DNA of 64,000 nt from Halopseudomonas xiamenensis. GTDB taxonomy: Bacteria; Pseudomonadota; Gammaproteobacteria; Pseudomonadales; Pseudomonadaceae. The stretch is taken from contig NZ_JACLGO010000020.1 in assembly GCF_014219065.1 (NCBI RefSeq), positions 19,616 to 83,615 of the forward strand. Direction: 5' to 3'. This document shows, in pieces, positions 53,176-63,787 of this stretch; position 1 is the stretch's first letter; each line of letters begins with the position of its first letter. Below the pieces are notes generated by a model, which was not told the origin of the DNA, ran no database searches, and saw only the letters and a program-made list of their open reading frames with translations. Position numbers and translations under genes: made by a program.

Positions 53176-53897
53176 TGTTGTTGGCCATCCGGCACGAACA
53201 CATAGCCCACGCCCCATACGGTCTGGATGTAGCGTGGCTTGGACGGATCGGGTTCGAGCAGGCGCCGCAACCGGGAAATCTGCACGTCGATGGAGCGTTC
53301 CAGCGCATCCCACTCGCGGCCACGGGCCAGTTGCATGAGCTTGTCCCGGGTCAGCGGAATGCGCGGATGATGCACCAGCGCCTTGAGCACGGAGAATTCA
53401 CCCGAGGTCAGCATGTGCACCTCCTCGCCACGGCGCAGTTCGCGGGTCGACAGGCTGAGCACGAAGTCGCCGAAGGTCACTTCGTTGTTCTCGGTGGTGG
53501 GTGCGCCGGGAATCTGCGGCGCCTGGCGGCGCAGCACGGCCTTGATGCGGGCGACCAGCTCGCGCGGGTTGAACGGCTTGGGCAGGTAGTCGTCGGCACC
53601 CAACTCCAGGCCCTGGATGCGGCTGGTCTCGTCGCCCTTGGCGGTGAGCATGATGATCGGCGTGGTGGTGCCGCGCTCGCGCAGCCGCTCGCAGGCCTTG
53701 AGGCCGTCTTCGCCGGGCAGCATCAGGTCCAGCACGATCAGCGAATACAGTTCGCGATCGAGCAGGCGGTCCATCTGCACGGTATCTTCCACGGTGCGGA
53801 CACGGTACCCCTGCTCGCTGAGAAAGCGCTCCAGCAGGCGCCGTAGCCGGGCATCGTCATCCACGATCAGAATCTTTTCGCCTTCAGTATTGGTCAT
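53172..53897 (-). CDS. ompR: Response regulator OmpR (AmgR)
   Basis: Winged-helix response regulator of 241 residues. Receiver motifs are ILIVDDDARLRRLL, the phospho-Asp in LIVLDLMLPGEDG, and YLPKPFNPRELVARI. The C-terminal DNA-binding domain has LTSGEFSVLKALVHHPRIPLTRDKLM and RSIDVQISRLRRLLE, ending VWGVGYVFVPDG. The start at 53897 (MTNTEGEKILIVDDD) matches homologues, though its ribosome-binding site is weak. A far longer in-frame reading, antisense to tex, is not real. It is divergent from tex. Confidence 0.96.
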   Translation of the reverse strand: MTNTEGEKILIVDDDARLRRLLERFLSEQGYRVRTVEDTVQMDRLLDRELYSLIVLDLMLPGEDGLKACERLRERGTTTPIIMLTAKGDETSRIQGLELGADDYLPKPFNPRELVARIKAVLRRQAPQIPGAPTTENNEVTFGDFVLSLSTRELRRGEEVHMLTSGEFSVLKALVHHPRIPLTRDKLMQLARGREWDALERSIDVQISRLRRLLEPDPSKPRYIQTVWGVGYVFVPDGQQQ

Positions 53898-54074
53898 TCG
53901 CAGCACCGTCTTTATCGAAGGATGTAATTGTCGCTGATGCCAGTGGTACAGGGAGTCGGCCATTGTTACAAGAGGTTTCGCTGGCGTTTGGTGTGGCCGG
54001 CGCACGGGAGTGCAATCCGGAGCGACGACTCGGTTATACTGCCGCGCTTGAGATAACTGATGTGGATACAGACC

Positions 54075-56402
54075 ATGGACAGTATTGCCTCGCGTATCGC
54101 CGCCGAACTGGCGGTGCGCCCCGAACAGGTTGTCGCCACCGTCGCCCTGCTCGACGAAGGCGCCAGCGTGCCTTTCATCTCCCGCTATCGCAAGGAAGTG
54201 ACCGGCAGTCTGGACGATACGCAGCTGCGCCAGCTGGAAGAGCGCCTGCGTTACCTGCGTGAACTCGAAGACCGGCGCAAGAGCATCCTGGCGAGCATCG
54301 ACGAGCAGGGCAAGCTGACCCCCGAGCTGGAGCGCGATATCCGTCAGGCCGAGACCAAGACGGTGCTGGAGGACCTGTACCTGCCCTACAAGCCCAAGCG
54401 CCGCACCAAGGGTCAGATTGCCCTGGAAGCCGGCCTCGGGCCGCTGGCCGAGCAGCTCTACGCCGACCCGAACCTGGACCCCGAGCAACTGGCGGCCGGT
54501 TTCGTCGATGCGGACAAGGGCGTGGCCGACGTCAAGGCGGCGCTGGACGGTGCCAAGTACATTCTCATGGAGCGCTTCAGCGAGGATGCCCGCCTGCTCG
54601 AGCGCCTGCGCCAGGCCCTGCGCCAGGACGGCCGGGTGGTATCGCGGCTGGTCGCCGGCAAGGAGCAGGAGGGCGCCAAGTTCCGTGACTATTTCGAATA
54701 CGACGAGCCGCTGCGCAACGTACCGTCGCACCGCGCCCTGGCGATCCTGCGCGGGCGTAACGAGGGTGTGCTGAGCATTGCCCTGGAACTGGGCGAGCCG
54801 GATGCGCCGGCCAGCGCCAGCCATCCCTGCGAGGGGCTGATCGCCGAGACCGCCGGCATCAGCAATCAGGGCCGGCCGGCGGACAAGTGGCTGGGCGAGG
54901 TGGTGCGCTGGACCTGGCGCGTCAAGCTGCTCGGGCACATGGAGACCGAACTGCTCGGCGAACTGCGCGAAGCAGCCGAGGACGAGGCCATCCGGGTGTT
55001 CGCCAGCAACCTCAAGGACCTGCTGCTGGCGGCGCCCGCCGGCCCGCGGGTGACCCTGGCCATGGACCCCGGCCTGCGCACCGGCGTCAAGCTGGCGGTG
55101 GTCGATGCCACCGGCAAGCTGGTGGACACCGCGACCATCTTTCCGCATGCGCCACGCAACCAGTGGGACCAGTCGCTGGCAGTGCTGGCGGCGCTGTGCA
55201 AGAAGCACCAGGTCAACCTGATCGCCATCGGCAACGGCACCGCCTCGCGGGAGAGCGACAAGCTGGCCGGTGACCTGCTCAAGCTGTGCCCGGAACTGAA
55301 GATGCAGAAGATCACCGTCTCCGAAGCCGGCGCCTCGGTGTACTCGGCTTCCGAGCTGGCGGCCAAGGAATTCCCCGATCTGGATGTGACCTATCGCGGC
55401 GCGGTGTCCATTGGCCGCCGCTTGCAGGATCCGTTGGCCGAGCTGGTGAAGATCGAGCCCAAGGCCATCGGTGTCGGCCAGTACCAGCATGATGTATCCC
55501 AGGTGAAGCTGGCGCGTAGCCTGGATGCGGTGGTCGAGGACTGCGTGAACGCCGTGGGAGTGGATCTGAATACCGCCTCGGCGGCGCTGCTGACCCGGGT
55601 CTCCGGCTTGAACCCGAGCATCGCCCAGAACATCGTCGACTACCGTGACCAGCACGGCGCCTTCGGCAGCCGCCGCGAGTTGCTCAAGGTCAGCCGGTTG
55701 GGCGAGAAGACCTTCGAGCAGGCGGCCGGCTTTCTGCGGGTAATGAACGGCAGCAATCCACTGGACGCCTCGGCGGTGCACCCCGAAGCCTACCCACTGG
55801 TCAACCGCATCGCCGAGCAGACCGGGCGCGATATCCGCAGCCTGATCGGTGACTCGGCGTTCCTGCGCAAGCTCGACCCGGCCCGCTACACCGACGAGCA
55901 CTTCGGTATCCCTACCATTACCGACATCCTCGCCGAGCTGGACAAGCCCGGCCGTGACCCGCGCCCGGAATTCAAGGCCGCGGTCTTCCAGGAGGGCGTG
56001 GAGAAGATCAGCGACCTGCAGCCGGGCATGGTGCTGGAGGGCGTGGTCAGCAACGTCGCCAACTTCGGCGCCTTCGTCGATATCGGCGTGCACCAGGACG
56101 GCCTGGTGCATATCTCCATGCTCAGCGAGAACTTCGTCAAGGACCCGCGCGATGTGGTCAAGGCTGGCGATATCGTCAAGGTCAAGGTGCTGGAGGTGGA
56201 TATCCCGCGCCAGCGCATCAGCCTGACCATGCGCATGAGCGACCAGCCCGGCGCCGCTGGTACCGGTCGTGGTGGCGCCCCGGTCGGTGAGCGCAACCGC
56301 CCGCGCCAGCCGCGTGCCGAGAAAAACCAGGCTGGCTCCGGAACACAGGCTGGTGGTACGTTTGCCAACCTGTTCGCCAACGCCAAGAATCTCAGGAAGT
56401 GA
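54075..56402 (+). CDS. tex: Tex-family RNA-binding transcription accessory protein
   Basis: Nucleic-acid-binding protein of 775 residues. The N-terminal Tex helical region ([30 protein letters not shown]), a YqgF-like RNase H fold (about 320-440, [18 protein letters not shown]), helix-hairpin-helix motifs ([23 protein letters not shown]), and an S1 RNA-binding domain (about 645-715, [31 protein letters not shown]) occur in the usual order. I choose the ATG at 54075 ([12 protein letters not shown]) as in homologues over one five codons upstream. Confidence 0.95.
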   Translation: MDSIASRIAAELAVRPEQVVATVALLDEGASVPFISRYRKEVTGSLDDTQLRQLEERLRYLRELEDRRKSILASIDEQGKLTPELERDIRQAETKTVLEDLYLPYKPKRRTKGQIALEAGLGPLAEQLYADPNLDPEQLAAGFVDADKGVADVKAALDGAKYILMERFSEDARLLERLRQALRQDGRVVSRLVAGKEQEGAKFRDYFEYDEPLRNVPSHRALAILRGRNEGVLSIALELGEPDAPASASHPCEGLIAETAGISNQGRPADKWLGEVVRWTWRVKLLGHMETELLGELREAAEDEAIRVFASNLKDLLLAAPAGPRVTLAMDPGLRTGVKLAVVDATGKLVDTATIFPHAPRNQWDQSLAVLAALCKKHQVNLIAIGNGTASRESDKLAGDLLKLCPELKMQKITVSEAGASVYSASELAAKEFPDLDVTYRGAVSIGRRLQDPLAELVKIEPKAIGVGQYQHDVSQVKLARSLDAVVEDCVNAVGVDLNTASAALLTRVSGLNPSIAQNIVDYRDQHGAFGSRRELLKVSRLGEKTFEQAAGFLRVMNGSNPLDASAVHPEAYPLVNRIAEQTGRDIRSLIGDSAFLRKLDPARYTDEHFGIPTITDILAELDKPGRDPRPEFKAAVFQEGVEKISDLQPGMVLEGVVSNVANFGAFVDIGVHQDGLVHISMLSENFVKDPRDVVKAGDIVKVKVLEVDIPRQRISLTMRMSDQPGAAGTGRGGAPVGERNRPRQPRAEKNQAGSGTQAGGTFANLFANAKNLRK

Positions 56403-56408
56403 CGCAGC

Positions 56409-56810
56409 ATGAGTGAACATCCGAAACTGCAGGACATCAAGGACAGTCGCATGAGCGCCTTCACCCAACTGCTGGGGCTGGAGCTGGTCAGTCTTGACCG
56501 GGAGGGCTGCTGCATGCGCCTGGAAATCGGCCCTGCGCATTTCAATGCCGGCGGTCGGGTGCATGGCGGTGTGACCTTCTCGCTGCTGGACTCGACCATG
56601 GGCGCAGCGGTCTATGCGCTGCTGGACGCGCATGAATCAACCGCTACCATTGAGTGCAAGATCAACTACACGCTGGCGATCACTGGCGGGGTTCTGGAGT
56701 GCCGGGCCAAGGTGGTGCATGCCGGCACGCGGACCATGGTGGTCGATGGCGAGGTGTGGCAGGACGGCGCGCTGGCGGCCAAGTGTCTCGGCACTTTCGC
56801 CCGTATTTGA
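56409..56810 (+). CDS. PaaI-family thioesterase
   Basis: Hotdog-fold thioesterase of 133 residues. The active-site region HFNAGGRVHGGVTFSLLDSTMGAAVYA and the block ATIECKINYTLAITGG place it in the PaaI group, which hydrolyses aryl- or acyl-CoA thioesters. It starts 6 bp after tex and is likely co-transcribed; the order tex, thioesterase, gshA is found in P. aeruginosa. The natural substrate is unknown. Confidence 0.9.
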   Translation: MSEHPKLQDIKDSRMSAFTQLLGLELVSLDREGCCMRLEIGPAHFNAGGRVHGGVTFSLLDSTMGAAVYALLDAHESTATIECKINYTLAITGGVLECRAKVVHAGTRTMVVDGEVWQDGALAAKCLGTFARI

Positions 56811-56859
56811 GCCGGCGATGGCCGGGCTGATCGTTTCCATTGTCTGAGGAGTGACGCGC

Positions 56860-58431
56860 TTGTCACCACTGTTGAAGCAACGCCTCGACCTGCTGGCGCA
56901 ACCGTCACTGCGTGACGGCCTGCGTGACTGCATGCACGGTATCGAGAAGGAAAGCCTGCGTATCGACGCGCGTGGCGCACTGTCACAGCAACCGCATCCG
57001 CTGGCCTGGGGCTCGGCGTTGACCCACCCGACCATCACCACCGACTATTCCGAGGCGCTGGTCGAGCTGATCACCCCGGTGAGCCGCGATATCGGCGAGC
57101 TGTTCGGCCAGCTGGACGACATTCATCGCTTCGCCTACGGCGAGCTGGGCGAGGAGCTGCTGTGGACCGAGTCCATGCCCTGCCTGTTGCCGGCCCGCGA
57201 CGAGGACATCCCGATCGCCTGGTACGGCAGCTCCAATGTCGGCATGCTCAAGCATGTGTACCGGCGCGGCCTGGCGGTACGCTACGGCAAGCCCATGCAG
57301 TGCATTGCCGGCATTCACTACAACTTCTCCCTGGCCCCGGCGCTGTGGCAGGCGTTGCAGCAGCAGGATGGCGATGCGCGCAGCGCCCAGGACTACCAGT
57401 CCGAGCGCTACGTGGCACTGATCCGCAACTTCCGTCGTTATGCCTGGCTGCTGATGTACCTGTTCGGCGCCTCGCCGGCGCTGTGCGCCAGTTTCCTGCA
57501 GGGGCGCGACCACCAGCTCCAGCCGCTGGGTGACAAGAGCCTGTATCTGCCGTACGCCACCAGCCTGCGGATGAGCGACCTGGGCTACAACAACGATGCC
57601 CAGGCTGGCCTTAACGTCTGCTACAACAGCCTGGAAAGCTACATCGTCAGTATGCAGAAGGCCATCAGCCTGCCGTACCCGCGCTATGCCGCGCTCGGTA
57701 CCCACGACGCCGATGGTCAGTGGCAGCAGCTCAATACCAACCTGCTGCAGATCGAGAACGAGTTCTACAGTTCGATCCGGCCCAAGCGGGTGACCCGCAG
57801 CGGCGAGAAGCCGGTGCATGCGCTGGCCGAACGTGGCGTGGAGTACGTCGAGGTACGCTGCCTGGATATCGACCCCTTCGCACCGATGGGTATCGAACCG
57901 AGTACGGCGCATTTCCTCGACAGCTTCCTGCTGTTCTGCGCCCTGGCCGACAGCCCAGCGATGTCCGAGGCGGAATGCCAGCTGAGCGACGAGAACTTCG
58001 CTTTGACGGTCAAGCGTGGCCGCGAGCCGGGCTTGCAGCTGAACCGCAAGGGCCAACCCTGCAGTCTGACCGAGTGGGGCGAACATCTGCTGGACAATAT
58101 CGCCGCCTGTGCCAGCCTGCTGGACAGCGCGCAGGGCACTAGCGCCTACAGCGACAGCCTGCAATTGCAGCGTGCCAAACTGCAGGACCCGGCCCTGACA
58201 CCCTCGGCGCGGGTACTGGCGGAAATTGGCGGGCAGGGCGACAGCTTCTTCCGCTTCGCCCTGGCGCAGTCCGAGCAGCACCGCGAGCACTTCCTGTCGC
58301 GCCCACTGGGCGCACCGCAGCAGCAGGCCTTTGCCGCGGCCGCTCGTCAGTCGCTGGCCGATCAGGCGGCGCTGGAGGAGGCCGACAGTATCGACTTCGA
58401 CAGCTACGTGGCGCGTTACCTGAGTCAGTGA
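56860..58431 (+). CDS. gshA: Glutamate-cysteine ligase
   Basis: First enzyme of glutathione synthesis, type 1 (E. coli-like), 523 residues. Conserved parts are MHGIEKESLRIDARGAL, TDYSEALVELITPV, LWTESMPCLLP, and GVEYVEVRCLDIDPFAPMGI. I place the start at a TTG at 56860, because GAGGAG ends eight bases before it; a GTG at 56851 would overlap that ribosome-binding site. The second glutathione enzyme gene, gshB, is 17 kb away in this window. Confidence 0.93.
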   Translation: MSPLLKQRLDLLAQPSLRDGLRDCMHGIEKESLRIDARGALSQQPHPLAWGSALTHPTITTDYSEALVELITPVSRDIGELFGQLDDIHRFAYGELGEELLWTESMPCLLPARDEDIPIAWYGSSNVGMLKHVYRRGLAVRYGKPMQCIAGIHYNFSLAPALWQALQQQDGDARSAQDYQSERYVALIRNFRRYAWLLMYLFGASPALCASFLQGRDHQLQPLGDKSLYLPYATSLRMSDLGYNNDAQAGLNVCYNSLESYIVSMQKAISLPYPRYAALGTHDADGQWQQLNTNLLQIENEFYSSIRPKRVTRSGEKPVHALAERGVEYVEVRCLDIDPFAPMGIEPSTAHFLDSFLLFCALADSPAMSEAECQLSDENFALTVKRGREPGLQLNRKGQPCSLTEWGEHLLDNIAACASLLDSAQGTSAYSDSLQLQRAKLQDPALTPSARVLAEIGGQGDSFFRFALAQSEQHREHFLSRPLGAPQQQAFAAAARQSLADQAALEEADSIDFDSYVARYLSQ

Positions 58432-58433
58432 TG

Positions 58434-58465
58434 GCTGTCGGCGCGGCTTCTCTGACGCCGGCAGC
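58434..58465 (+). terminator. Hairpin after gshA
   Basis: GCTGTCGGCG (58434-58443) pairs with CGCCGGCAGC (58456-58465), ten pairs with one G-T, around a 12-base loop. A weakly T-rich TGGTTGTCTT follows. It is a likely but not strong intrinsic terminator. Confidence 0.45.
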
Positions 58466-58562
58466 TGGTTGTCTTATGCAGACCGATCAATCACCGGTAT
58501 GGTGATTGACCCGGTTGCGGTGGGCGCAGCTAGACTGTGGAAAATCCAATCGAGGAGCCATC

Positions 58563-59540
58563 ATGAAAGCCGTACTGTGCAAAGCCTACGGTCCCGCCAG
58601 CAGCCTGTCGCTGGAAGAGACCGCCGACCCGGTAGCCAAGGACAACGAGGTTGTCATCGATATCCACGCTGCCGGAGTCAACTTCCCGGATACGCTGATC
58701 ATCGAAGGCAAGTACCAGGTCAAACCCGCATTCCCGTTCTCCCCGGGTGGCGAGGCCGCCGGTGTGGTGTCCAGCGTCGGTGCCAAGGTCAAGCATCTCA
58801 AGCCCGGCGACCGGGTCATGGGCCTGACCGGCTACGGCAGCTTTGCCGAGCAGGTGGCGGCTGATGCCTTCCGCGTACTGCCCATGCCCGATGACATGGA
58901 TTACGTGACCGCCGCCGGTTTCAGCATGACCTACGGCACCTCGATGCATGCGCTGGCTCAGCGCGGCAATCTGCAGCCGGGTGAAACCCTGCTGGTGCTC
59001 GGCGCCTCCGGTGGCGTCGGCCTGGCCGCGGTGGAAATCGGCAAGGCCATGGGCGCGCGGGTGATCGCCGCCGCCTCCACTGACGAGAAGCTGGAAGTTG
59101 CGCGCAAGGCCGGTGCCGATGAGGTGATCAACTACAGCGAGGGTGACTTCAAGGAGAAGGTCAAGGCGCTGACCAATGGCCAGGGTGCCGACGTGATCTA
59201 CGATCCGGTCGGCGGCGACCTGTTCGACCAGTGCATGCGCTGCATCAACTGGAAGGGCCGCCTGCTGGTGGTCGGCTTCGCCAGTGGCCGCATCCCGGAA
59301 CTGCCGGTCAACCTGGCGCTGCTCAAGGGTGCCTCCGTAGTCGGCGTGTTCTGGGGCGCCTTCGCCACCCGCGAGCCGCAGGCCAACCTCGACAACTTCC
59401 GCCAGCTGTTCAGCTGGTTCAGCGAAGGCAAACTCAAGCCGCTGGTGTCCCAGACCTTCGAGCTGGACCAGTACGAAACGGCGCTGACCGCGCTGTCCAC
59501 TCGCCAGGCGGTGGGCAAGGTGGTGATCAAGACCCGTTGA
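58563..59540 (+). CDS. NADPH:quinone oxidoreductase-like MDR protein
   Basis: Zinc-independent medium-chain dehydrogenase/reductase of 325 residues. The N-terminal catalytic fold (VDIHAAGVNFPDTLIIEGKYQ, FSPGGEAAGVV) precedes the Rossmann domain with GASGGVGLAAVEIGKAMGARVIAAAS. No structural zinc cysteines are visible, which fits quinone oxidoreductases or related enoyl reductases. GAGGAG lies six bases before the ATG. It follows gshA with 131 bp between, including the hairpin, so it is probably a separate unit. Confidence 0.9.
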   Translation: MKAVLCKAYGPASSLSLEETADPVAKDNEVVIDIHAAGVNFPDTLIIEGKYQVKPAFPFSPGGEAAGVVSSVGAKVKHLKPGDRVMGLTGYGSFAEQVAADAFRVLPMPDDMDYVTAAGFSMTYGTSMHALAQRGNLQPGETLLVLGASGGVGLAAVEIGKAMGARVIAAASTDEKLEVARKAGADEVINYSEGDFKEKVKALTNGQGADVIYDPVGGDLFDQCMRCINWKGRLLVVGFASGRIPELPVNLALLKGASVVGVFWGAFATREPQANLDNFRQLFSWFSEGKLKPLVSQTFELDQYETALTALSTRQAVGKVVIKTR

Positions 59541-59585
59541 GGGCTTCAAGCTGTTCCGATTGCGCGGGCTGGCCTGGCGGCCAGC

Positions 59586-59673
59586 ATCGCGCCGGGGCGG
59601 CGCTCCCACAGTACCGCGCGCTTGGAGCGACCCGGTAGGCCTTCCCATTGTAGGAGCGGCGCCTCGCCGCGAT
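59586..59673. repeat. Second Pseudomonas-type REP pair
   Basis: 59650-59673 is an exact copy of the REP unit at 18789-18812. A diverged inverted partner lies at 59586-59610 (ATCGCGCCGGGGCGGCGCTC). It lies between the convergent oxidoreductase and trmL genes, where REP pairs are often found. Confidence 0.75.
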
Positions 59674-59690
59674 AGCGCTCGTAGACCCGC

Positions 59691-60155
59691 TCAGAGACTG
59701 CCGGCAAACCCCTGCTGGCGCCACGCCTCATAGACCAGCACCGCCGCACTGTTGGACAGGTTCAGGCTGCGATTGCCTGGGTGCATGGGAATGCGCAGCA
59801 CCTGCTCGGCGGGTAACCCTTCACGCACTTCTGCCGGTAGGCCGCGGCTTTCCGGGCCGAACAGAAACATGTCTCCCGGCTGGTAACGCACCTCGCTATA
59901 GCATTGCCGGCCCTTGGTGCTGAGCGCGAACACCCGGTTGGGGCGGACGCTGGACAGGCAACTGTCCAGGTCGGGATGGGTCTGCACTGCCGCATATTCA
60001 TGATAATCCAGCCCGGCGCGGCGCAGCCGCTTGTCGTCCAGCTCGAACCCCAACGGCTCGATCAGATGCAACTGGCAGCCGGCATTGGCGCACAGGCGGA
60101 TGATATTGCCGGTATTGGGGGGAATTTCGGGTTCGAGCAGGGCGATATGAAACAT
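59691..60155 (-). CDS. trmL: tRNA (cytidine/uridine-2'-O-)-methyltransferase TrmL
   Basis: SPOUT-family methyltransferase of 154 residues that modifies wobble position 34 of tRNA-Leu. Family motifs: [25 protein letters not shown] at the start, [12 protein letters not shown] in the middle, and [23 protein letters not shown] in the SAM knot at the end. It stands on the minus strand upstream of nothing co-directional, 250 bp from ntrC. Confidence 0.96.
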   Translation of the reverse strand: MFHIALLEPEIPPNTGNIIRLCANAGCQLHLIEPLGFELDDKRLRRAGLDYHEYAAVQTHPDLDSCLSSVRPNRVFALSTKGRQCYSEVRYQPGDMFLFGPESRGLPAEVREGLPAEQVLRIPMHPGNRSLNLSNSAAVLVYEAWRQQGFAGSL

Positions 60156-60307
60156 GACGGGCTATCCGCAGGCAGGAAAACCCGGGGAGTGTAACCGGGA
60201 GGGCCGCTTGAAAATAGTCGGGAAAGGGCCGTGACGGGCAGACAATAAAAGTTCCAGGAGCAATTTCTAACGTCGTGTAGGGACGGCCCGCAGGGATGGC
60301 AGGCTAT

Positions 60308-60346
60308 AAAAAAAGGCGACTCCAGCCTGCCTGAACCGAAGTCACC
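60308..60346 (-). terminator. Rho-independent terminator after ntrC
   Basis: On the minus strand GGTGACT pairs with AGTCGCC (seven pairs, one G-T) over a loop of 18 bases, directly followed by seven Ts. It lies 60 bp downstream of the ntrC stop. Good intrinsic terminator geometry. Confidence 0.75.
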
Positions 60347-60405
60347 CCAAGTACACCCACTGTAGATTAAGCAGTAACCATGCCATTTTTATTGCAACGG
60401 CATGA

Positions 60406-61835
<1,430 letters not shown>

Positions 61836-61839
<4 letters not shown>

Positions 61840-62927
61840 TCTTCCTCCCCGGAGGTGGTTGGCAGCGGTAGAAACAGGGTGAAGGTGGTGCAGCCCGGCA
61901 CGCTGTCGCATTCGATCAGGCCATGGTGCCGGGTGATGATGTTCTGGGTGATCGACAGGCCCAGGCCGGTGCCCTCGGCGCGCCCGCTGACCATCGGATA
62001 GAAGATGCTATCGACGATCCCCGGGGCGATGCCCGGGCCGTTGTCGGTGATCTCCAGGCGGCAGACCAGGCGGTGGCGGCGAGGGCCGATGGTGAACTGG
62101 CGCAGGGTGCGGGTGCGCAGGGTGATCTGCCCATCCCGGCCATCGCGCTCGGACAGAATCGCCTGCATCGCATTGCGCATGATGTTGAGTACAGCCTGGA
62201 TCAGTTGTTCGCGATCGCCCATCAGGTCCGGAATACTGGGATCGTAGTCGCGCTGGATCTGCAACTGGCCCTGGGCCTCGGCCTGCACCAGGCTGCAGAC
62301 GTGCTCGGTGATCTCATGGATGTTGATGCGCGACAGCGTGGGCGGCTGGTAGGGGCCGAGCATGCGGTCGACCAGATTGCTCAGACGGTCGACCTCCTGG
62401 ATGATCACATCGGTGTAATCGTGCAGGGCTTCCTCGGGCAGCTCGCGTGCCAGCAACTGCGCCGCGCCGCGGATGCCGCCCAGCGGGTTCTTGATCTCAT
62501 GGGCCAGCCCGCGCACCAGCACCCGGGTGACTTCCTGCTTGGACAGCTGCGCCTCCTCCTTGGTGATGCGCAGCAGGCGGTCGCGGGGCAGGATCTCCAG
62601 CAATATCCAGCTGCGCTCCAGGGCGCTGACCGGGGTCACCGAATAGTCGGCCATCAGGCACTGGCCATTGCTCAGCTGCAGCTGGGCCTCGCGCTTGGTG
62701 AAGGGGTGGCCGGAGCTGACGGTGTTGCGCAGCGATTGCAGCGAGGCCACCGAGTCACTGAACAGACTGGTGACATGCTGGCCGTTGACCCGCTGGCCAC
62801 TGACCTCCAACAGCATCTCGGCCGCGGGGTTCACGTAGTGGACTCGCAGGGCGCTGTCCAGCAGCAATACAGCAGTGGTCAGGTTATCCAATATTTGGCG
62901 CAGGAAGTGCTCAGGCAGCATAGGCAT
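61836..62927 (-). CDS. ntrB: Nitrogen regulation sensor kinase NtrB
   Basis: Cytoplasmic kinase of 363 residues that phosphorylates or dephosphorylates NtrC under PII control. A PAS domain (about 10-100, ILDNLTTAVLLLDSALRVHYVNPAAEMLL) is followed by HisKA with the phospho-His in GLAHEIKNPLGGIRGAAQLL. The GHKL ATPase has NIMRNAMQAI, ITDNGPGI and GTGLGLSITQNII. The start at 62927 has a weak GGA; an ATG two codons later is possible. A sigma-54 promoter lies 40 bp upstream. Confidence 0.96.
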
Positions 62928-62966
62928 TTATCCACGGCATGGGCGTGACGGTGATAAAGGAGCAAC

Positions 62967-62982
62967 TGCAAGAAGCGCACCA
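62967..62982 (-). promoter_or_regulatory. Sigma-54 (RpoN) promoter of ntrBC
   Basis: Minus strand reads TGGTGCG-CTTC-TTGCA, with GG and GC exactly 10 bases apart, as the -24/-12 consensus requires. It lies 40 bp before the ntrB start. Agreement with the consensus is essentially complete. Confidence 0.8.
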
Positions 62983-63129
62983 GATTCCTGGATATTGCCG
63001 GCGGGCTGGTGCATTCGCTGCAGGGATACCGTCTGGCCCCGACTGACAGCGGACCCGTGCGGTGTTGCTCCCTTCGCTGATGGGCGGGCTGGGCCGATCA
63101 GCGAATGACTATGGCACGAAAAGAGTGCG

Positions 63130-63150
63130 TGCGCACCAAAATGGTGCGCA
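63130..63150. promoter_or_regulatory. NtrC-type binding palindrome upstream of ntrB
   Basis: Perfect inverted repeat with 9-base arms TGCGCACCA and TGGTGCGCA around AAA. The centre GCACCA-AAA-TGGTGC matches the NtrC consensus TGCACC-N5-GGTGCA except for the outermost bases. It is about 170 bp upstream of the sigma-54 promoter, a usual enhancer distance. It also lies 14 bp after the DUF4124 stop and could alternatively serve as a terminator stem. Confidence 0.7.
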
Positions 63151-63163
63151 GTGTGGGGTGCAG

Positions 63164-63787
63164 TCAGCCTCCACTGCCTGGGCGAGGCACATTCGGTGCG
63201 CGCGGTGCGGCAGGGGCCTGCGGAGCCTGGTTGGCGCCACCCCGGCCCGGCTGATTGAGCGAGGTACGCTGCAGGTGCACGGTGATCGGCGGGCTGCGCT
63301 GCAGCTCCTCGCCCCGGGCATTGACCACCACCACGGCGATCTCATGGCTGCCCCGGTCGATGTTGTGCACGGTCAGTTGCTGCACGGCTGCCCCATTGCC
63401 GGGCACGCCGGTGGGGTTCACTGCACCGTCGATGGATACCTTCAGCAGATGACTGCCACTGAGTGGCGGATCGGTGGCGATGGTCAGGGTCAGGTCGCCC
63501 TCGTTGCTGCGGATGGCGCTGTCATGGGCCGGGTTGGTAATGCTCAGCTGGCGATAGAAGCTTTCCCGGGCCGGTCGCTCGGTGTTGTCGGGCGCGCTGC
63601 GCGTGGTGGTCGCCGGGACTGGCGCCACTACATTGGTGGTGCCCAGCTCGACGGTCTCCGCCCCGGGCCTGGGGTGGTCGGAATAGACACGATTTCCCTG
63701 CGCATCGGTCCAGGTATAGATCTGCGCCCCAGCGGGGCTGGCCAGCAACAGCAACGCGCACAGCGCGGGCAGTGGTAACCGGAACAT
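63164..63787 (-). CDS. DUF4124 domain-containing exported protein
   Basis: Predicted exported protein of 207 residues. A signal peptide (MFRLPLPALCALLLLASPAGA) precedes a DUF4124 segment (QIYTWTDAQGNRVYSDHPRPGAETVEL). An Ig-like beta region follows (about 85-180), and the tail is Pro/Ala/Asn-rich. I use the ATG at 63787 with AAGGAG eight bases upstream; a GTG three codons earlier overlaps that site. Such genes occur next to ntrBC in pseudomonads; function unknown. The remaining 63788-64000 shows no gene, only a partial GTAGCGC repeat near 63913. Confidence 0.85.
   Translation of the reverse strand: MFRLPLPALCALLLLASPAGAQIYTWTDAQGNRVYSDHPRPGAETVELGTTNVVAPVPATTTRSAPDNTERPARESFYRQLSITNPAHDSAIRSNEGDLTLTIATDPPLSGSHLLKVSIDGAVNPTGVPGNGAAVQQLTVHNIDRGSHEIAVVVVNARGEELQRSPPITVHLQRTSLNQPGRGGANQAPQAPAAPRAPNVPRPGSGG

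Noticed and set aside
53898..56633. Upstream extension of the ompR frame to over 1100 codons
   Set aside because: The extension is antisense to tex and the thioesterase. OmpR homologues begin at the MTNTEGEK start at 53897.
63100..63136. Plus-strand TGGCACG as a second sigma-54 promoter near the NtrC palindrome
   Set aside because: The spacing from GG to the next GC is 12 instead of 10, and no gene follows on that strand.
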